From an uncultured Gammaproteobacteria bacterium (GTDB lineage: Bacteria > Pseudomonadota > Gammaproteobacteria > Steroidobacterales > JABDMI01): 19,599 bases of DNA. Positions 16,329 through 19,599 of the stretch are shown here, piece after piece. The notes under the pieces are model-generated. The model ran no database searches, was not told where the DNA came from, and saw only the letters and a list, made by a program, of their open reading frames with translations. Both the position numbers and the translations under genes were made by a program. Each line of letters opens with the position of its first letter. Position 1 is the first letter of the stretch. Where the stretch lies: the NCBI GenBank assembly GCA_938039225.1, contig CALHVH010000235.1:1-19599 (forward strand), read 5' to 3'.

Positions 16329-18167
16329 TTAACTAATATTGAGCGGTTCAGAATTAGGTTCTGACACTAACTCCATTTCTCTTATGGTAATTACTTCACC
16401 ACTCGGACTATTATCACCATTAACTCTTATAAAAGAGATTTCTATTTCTCGTGCATCGTCAATCGCAAACTCTAGCACTTGATTAGGTATTGGAAGTTTC
16501 AAAGTACCATGCTCAGAGTGCTCTGAAGAATGATGCTCATGGTCAAGACCAGCTATTTCAAAAGGTCCAATGGTTCCAATAAAATGATTCTCTTCTGGGA
16601 TACTTGACGATGATGTAGTTGGAAGGTTTAAATAAACAAAATAATCAAATCCTGCTTCACGTCCATTTGCAGTTAATTCAACTCCTTTAATAGCTAAAGC
16701 AAGCCCAAGATCATTTGAAGTTGTCCCACTTTGTTTAGCAGTAGTGATATTCGAAGCCAACAGCTCAGAAACTGGCAAAGGAAGTGTGACCGACTCTTCA
16801 TTTAATATCATAGCTGTACTACCGTTAGCACTACCTGATGATGAACCACTTGAAGCACCAGAGCTACCACCACTAGGTCTTACTGGGGCTGCTGACGGTA
16901 TAGATGTAGGCATAGTTTTATCGTCATAATCATATTTTAAAGATTGTCTAGTATCGAAAGTCATGTTTCTTGCTAATGTAAGACTGGAACCATATTTAAA
17001 ATTTGTACCACTATATGTACGCCTATTTGGCAACGATGAAGCCCAGTAAGCACTAGTAACAGGCGGCATACTTCTTCCATTGCCTGCTGCCAACCAAGCT
17101 GACCATAAACGATCAATATTGGCATGATGAACCCAAAAAATTGGGTCTTGAGGCGACTGTAGCCCCAACATATATGGTGCACCTATAATATTATGAACGG
17201 GATTGTGAGGTCGCGACTCAACTGGCGGCTCAAATGCATTGGTTTCGCCACGTTGAAAATTGACTAGTGAATTAGAAAACGGACTTAATGAAAGAGCGGA
17301 GCGAACGTTGGTATTAGTTCGACCTGCAACATAAAAAGGATTAGATGAAGAACTATCTGTAAACTCGCTTGGCATATTTGGATCTGAATAGTAGTCCCAA
17401 TAAGGTAATCTAAAATTTGCATTACCACTAAGCTCTTGAATTTTTTTCTCGAAAAGATATATATAACCACGATGCCATGCCAAAAAATATGAGGCTGTAT
17501 GTGGACATGAACTTTCATGAATATTTGCCCAATATAACCAACTATTTGGATCTGTAGCGTCTGAATTAGCTCGCATTGTCCGTACAGCACTTTGGTATTG
17601 TGCAAATTGAGGTGTTGTTTTAAAGGTAGTCCAATTAATTCGATTTTTCACTGTATTAGCTGATGTCGATTGAGCAGTACTAAGACCATCAATGACTGAA
17701 AACCACCCTTCAGCACTCAACCCTGTACGGTAAGCTTCCTCACCGACAACCAGTATTGAAAATGTATTACTTGCAACCGGAAAATTAATGCGAGTAGGTT
17801 TAACAATTTGTCGGCTACCCACGCTATCTAAAGCGTTTTGTATTTGCAACATAGATACCAAGTAACTTGAAATTGGTTGCGTATCATCTACTAATAAAAC
17901 GACATCAACACTACTAGCTAATGACTGACTTGCCGACAGCCTAGGGCAAGTACTAGCCCCAGTAAAGGCTCTGACCAAATCTAAGCCTTCGAGATTATCA
18001 CTTGAATTACATATTGGTGGATAATCAGTAATGTTGCTGACATCAGCTGCAGCACTGCTACCATCATAATTAGCTGGAAGAAAATAAGCGCTTGTAGCTA
18101 GCACTGATGTAGTACAACTAAAAATACTAACCAGCAAAATCAGCACAATTGTTTTTAAATTATTCAT
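16329..18167 (-). CDS. Exported tyrosinase / polyphenol oxidase with shared N-terminal domain
   Basis: Type-3 copper enzyme expected to oxidise mono- or diphenols to quinones with O2, outside the cytoplasm. The ATG at 18167 (GAGGGA 6 bases upstream) gives 612 residues with a signal peptide cut after A24. Order: shared head domain about 27-162 (YFLPANYDGS, Cys 53/74, VDVVLLVDDT, ILVVGE); tyrosinase domain about 177-367; YDY motif at 412-414; Gly/Ser linker about 433-450; C-terminal beta domain with a KFDV-like GFDYFVY (506-512) and five histidines at 543-553. CuA ligands are H217, H223 and H232, with C221 four residues after the first His, placed like the thioether Cys of plant enzymes. CuB ligands are H321, H325 and H347 or H348 (FWVHHANIDRLW). 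E317 is in the 'waterkeeper' position and N322 follows the first CuB His, a pair linked to monophenol activity. All copper ligands are present. The C-terminal domain probably caps the active site as in latent plant enzymes. Confidence 0.92.
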   Translation of the reverse strand: MNNLKTIVLILLVSIFSCTTSVLATSAYFLPANYDGSSAAADVSNITDYPPICNSSDNLEGLDLVRAFTGASTCPRLSASQSLASSVDVVLLVDDTQPISSYLVSMLQIQNALDSVGSRQIVKPTRINFPVASNTFSILVVGEEAYRTGLSAEGWFSVIDGLSTAQSTSANTVKNRINWTTFKTTPQFAQYQSAVRTMRANSDATDPNSWLYWANIHESSCPHTASYFLAWHRGYIYLFEKKIQELSGNANFRLPYWDYYSDPNMPSEFTDSSSSNPFYVAGRTNTNVRSALSLSPFSNSLVNFQRGETNAFEPPVESRPHNPVHNIIGAPYMLGLQSPQDPIFWVHHANIDRLWSAWLAAGNGRSMPPVTSAYWASSLPNRRTYSGTNFKYGSSLTLARNMTFDTRQSLKYDYDDKTMPTSIPSAAPVRPSGGSSGASSGSSSGSANGSTAMILNEESVTLPLPVSELLASNITTAKQSGTTSNDLGLALAIKGVELTANGREAGFDYFVYLNLPTTSSSSIPEENHFIGTIGPFEIAGLDHEHHSSEHSEHGTLKLPIPNQVLEFAIDDAREIEISFIRVNGDNSPSGEVITIREMELVSEPNSEPLNIS

Positions 18168-18184
18168 AATATATCCCTCATTGT

Positions 18185-18204
18185 TGATTTGATTTTTCAA
18201 ATCA
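18185..18204. promoter_or_regulatory. Small hairpin just before the tyrosinase gene's ribosome site
   Basis: Inverted arms TGATTTG (18185-18191) and CAAATCA (18198-18204) with a 6-base loop. In the transcript it ends 5 bases before the GAGGGA ribosome site (18174-18179). It could modulate translation or protect the upstream mRNA end; AT-rich chance pairing is possible. Confidence 0.35.
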
Positions 18205-18263
18205 TAAATAGTACTTATCAACTAGTTGGTTGGTTAAACTGTTCATGGATACAATCTAATTCT

Positions 18264-19599
18264 CTAGTTACCTAAAGCAGCGCGTTGCTTGCAATGTCGT
18301 AATGCCAATTGATAATCACCCATTGCTCTACCACCGCATGAATTTTTATTCAGGCTTGGTCCACCAATCATGCATTTATTTAAGCAATCCAAACCAGGCG
18401 AGCTAGCACACTTGAGCATGTCAGGAATACACGATACAAATTCCGTTTTTTCATTTTCATCGCATTGTTGAGTTTTTCTTTTATAGATATCAGTTGCTTG
18501 ACTTACACATAAATTATATGTCGAATCTGTACATTGGCCACATTGTCTACCCGATGGTGTAATTACAGAATTAGGAATACACATACCTAGCGGATTACTA
18601 GAAGTAGCACAAGAATTTACTAAATTAGGATTGCACATACCCCTGCTTTCACATTCTTCAACAATGCCCGGAAGCACTGGATCAGGCCTTGAACTACACT
18701 CTGGACTTTTACTTATATTTACCCTAATAGTTTTAGACTCGCCCGTGATTTCAACATTATTAACTACCTCTACTCCGTAACCAAGCTCACATCCATCTAC
18801 AGAGATAGTGTAAGTTCCACTATCAATTGTGCTTAAAGTGGCAATACCGTTTTGTGTTCTTGCAGAAGAGTTTGTAGTTCCTGCATCTTTAGTTGCAACA
18901 ACTACAATTCCAAAGTTTGCTGTACCTGCATCAGAAGTTATTACCTCAACAATCAAGTTACCTACTCCAGCTGATATTGGTCGTACTATAGTTTCCCTAT
19001 AACAACGAGTAACTGTTTCAGGTATCTCACATTCTGCCCATGAACTTTGTAATGCACTTTTTAAAACGCTTGCTTGATCTTGTATTCTTTCGCGATAAAC
19101 CATTAATGGGTTTTCTCCTTCAGGCTGTTTATAACAAGTCGCATTCTTTGTAGCAGGCGTAATCATTGTCCAGTAGTTACCACCTGCAGCCCGTGACCTT
19201 TGTGCTGGCAACTGTCTACTAGGCAAATAAATACCATCAAGTTTTTCCTCTTTAACCGCACAAAGCATGGAAGATGCACTATGACTCGAATTACTATCTG
19301 ATGAATTCAACATCCCCATAAGTACACTTTGGGCTTTAGGTTCAATACGCTGATCAATAACATCTTCGGTAGTCCAGCATTGACCTCCTAAACTTGGTTG
19401 TACTGAGCATTCCAAACCAGTGGCACCTCCAGGTACCAAAGTGCTTGGAGAATTTATAGCTTCATTCACTCGATTAAGCCACTGTGTTTCATCACTTAAA
19501 TTCCTTGATAACATCTCCCCCACCACAAGCACGCTTAATGACTCTTCATCCTCGCCCTCAAAGTTCACAAAAGTAGGACTTATAACTTGTCTACCCTCG
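18264..19599 (-). CDS. Exported Cys-rich protein of the shared-head family, 5' end outside window
   Basis: The frame is open to the right edge, so the true start, signal peptide and most of the head domain lie outside. A GTG at 19568 is only an internal valine. The first visible residues, GRQVISPTFVNF then LSVLVVGEMLSR, align with the end of the head domain of the two following proteins (GRQVV...ILIVGE and SRQIV...ILVVGE), making it the third member. Counting the GTG codon as 1, residues about 200-287 look like a beta-sandwich of the carboxypeptidase-regulatory type (NGIATLSTIDSGTYTISVDG). From 291 to 426 there are 15 cysteines in about 136 residues, including two similar GMC(N/I)PN units and QCGQC. 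A disulfide-rich extracellular tail is likely. It ends 96 bases before the tyrosinase gene. No enzymatic motif is recognised. Confidence 0.8.
   Translation of the reverse strand, partial: EGRQVISPTFVNFEGEDEESLSVLVVGEMLSRNLSDETQWLNRVNEAINSPSTLVPGGATGLECSVQPSLGGQCWTTEDVIDQRIEPKAQSVLMGMLNSSDSNSSHSASSMLCAVKEEKLDGIYLPSRQLPAQRSRAAGGNYWTMITPATKNATCYKQPEGENPLMVYRERIQDQASVLKSALQSSWAECEIPETVTRCYRETIVRPISAGVGNLIVEVITSDAGTANFGIVVVATKDAGTTNSSARTQNGIATLSTIDSGTYTISVDGCELGYGVEVVNNVEITGESKTIRVNISKSPECSSRPDPVLPGIVEECESRGMCNPNLVNSCATSSNPLGMCIPNSVITPSGRQCGQCTDSTYNLCVSQATDIYKRKTQQCDENEKTEFVSCIPDMLKCASSPGLDCLNKCMIGGPSLNKNSCGGRAMGDYQLALRHCKQRAALGN

Noticed and set aside
16973..17605. Two alternative minus-strand frames inside the tyrosinase gene
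   Set aside because: They overlap the catalytic core in another frame, have no ribosome site, and read as low-complexity hydrophobic sequence.
18113..18137. Lipobox in the tyrosinase signal peptide (SIFSC)
   Set aside because: Phe at -2 does not fit the lipobox pattern, and a normal signal peptidase I site (VLA) follows.
19566..19568. GTG at 19568 as the start of the Cys-rich protein
   Set aside because: The frame continues upstream to the window edge with residues (GRQVISPTF) matching the head domain of its paralogues, so the GTG is an internal valine.

Overview
The window looks like chromosomal DNA of an AT-rich gammaproteobacterium. The basis is the gene neighbourhood trxB (divergent) / ftsK - lolA - rarA - crcB - serS, the arrangement familiar from Pseudomonas and, with differences, from E. 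coli. The genus cannot be told from the sequence alone. No rRNA, tRNA, CRISPR array, transposase or integrase was seen.

Region 1 (about 1-6473, minus strand) is housekeeping. It holds the DNA translocase FtsK, the periplasmic lipoprotein carrier LolA, a small VanZ-like membrane protein inserted in the usual gene order, the AAA+ recombination factor RarA, the fluoride channel CrcB, and the N-terminal 254 codons of seryl-tRNA synthetase, which runs off the left edge. A palindromic repeat of the GTCATTGCGAG type lies between crcB and serS. A 353-base divergent intergenic region then leads to trxB on the plus strand (6827-7786).

Region 2 (7834-19599, minus strand) is an accessory locus, apparently one long operon or two adjacent transcription units, whose promoter end lies beyond the right edge. 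In transcription order it encodes: a Cys-rich exported protein (5' end outside the window); an exported protein carrying a complete type-3 copper tyrosinase domain; a 41-residue signal-peptide-like small ORF; a third exported protein of unknown function; an exported HExxH protein with internal Cys repeats; and two tandem LuxR-family STAND/AAA ATPase regulators. From their most likely starts both regulators are exactly 885 residues long and collinear. Gaps in the distal half are very short: 13 bases, then 0, then 51.

The main discovery is that the three large exported proteins share one N-terminal domain. It has a PANYDGS motif, a conserved Cys pair, a VDxVLLxDDT segment, GRQ(V/I) and a (I/V)LxVGE strand. 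Each copy is joined to an unrelated C-terminal module: tyrosinase plus a KFDV-like cap; an Ala-rich helical segment plus an unknown domain; or a beta-sandwich plus a 15-Cys tail. This 'constant head, variable tail' arrangement, with a putative exported protease and a duplicated regulator pair, looks like a coordinated cell-envelope or extracellular system. One speculative role is oxidative (quinone-thiol) cross-linking of a Cys-rich extracellular material. The sequence does not prove any function for the ensemble.
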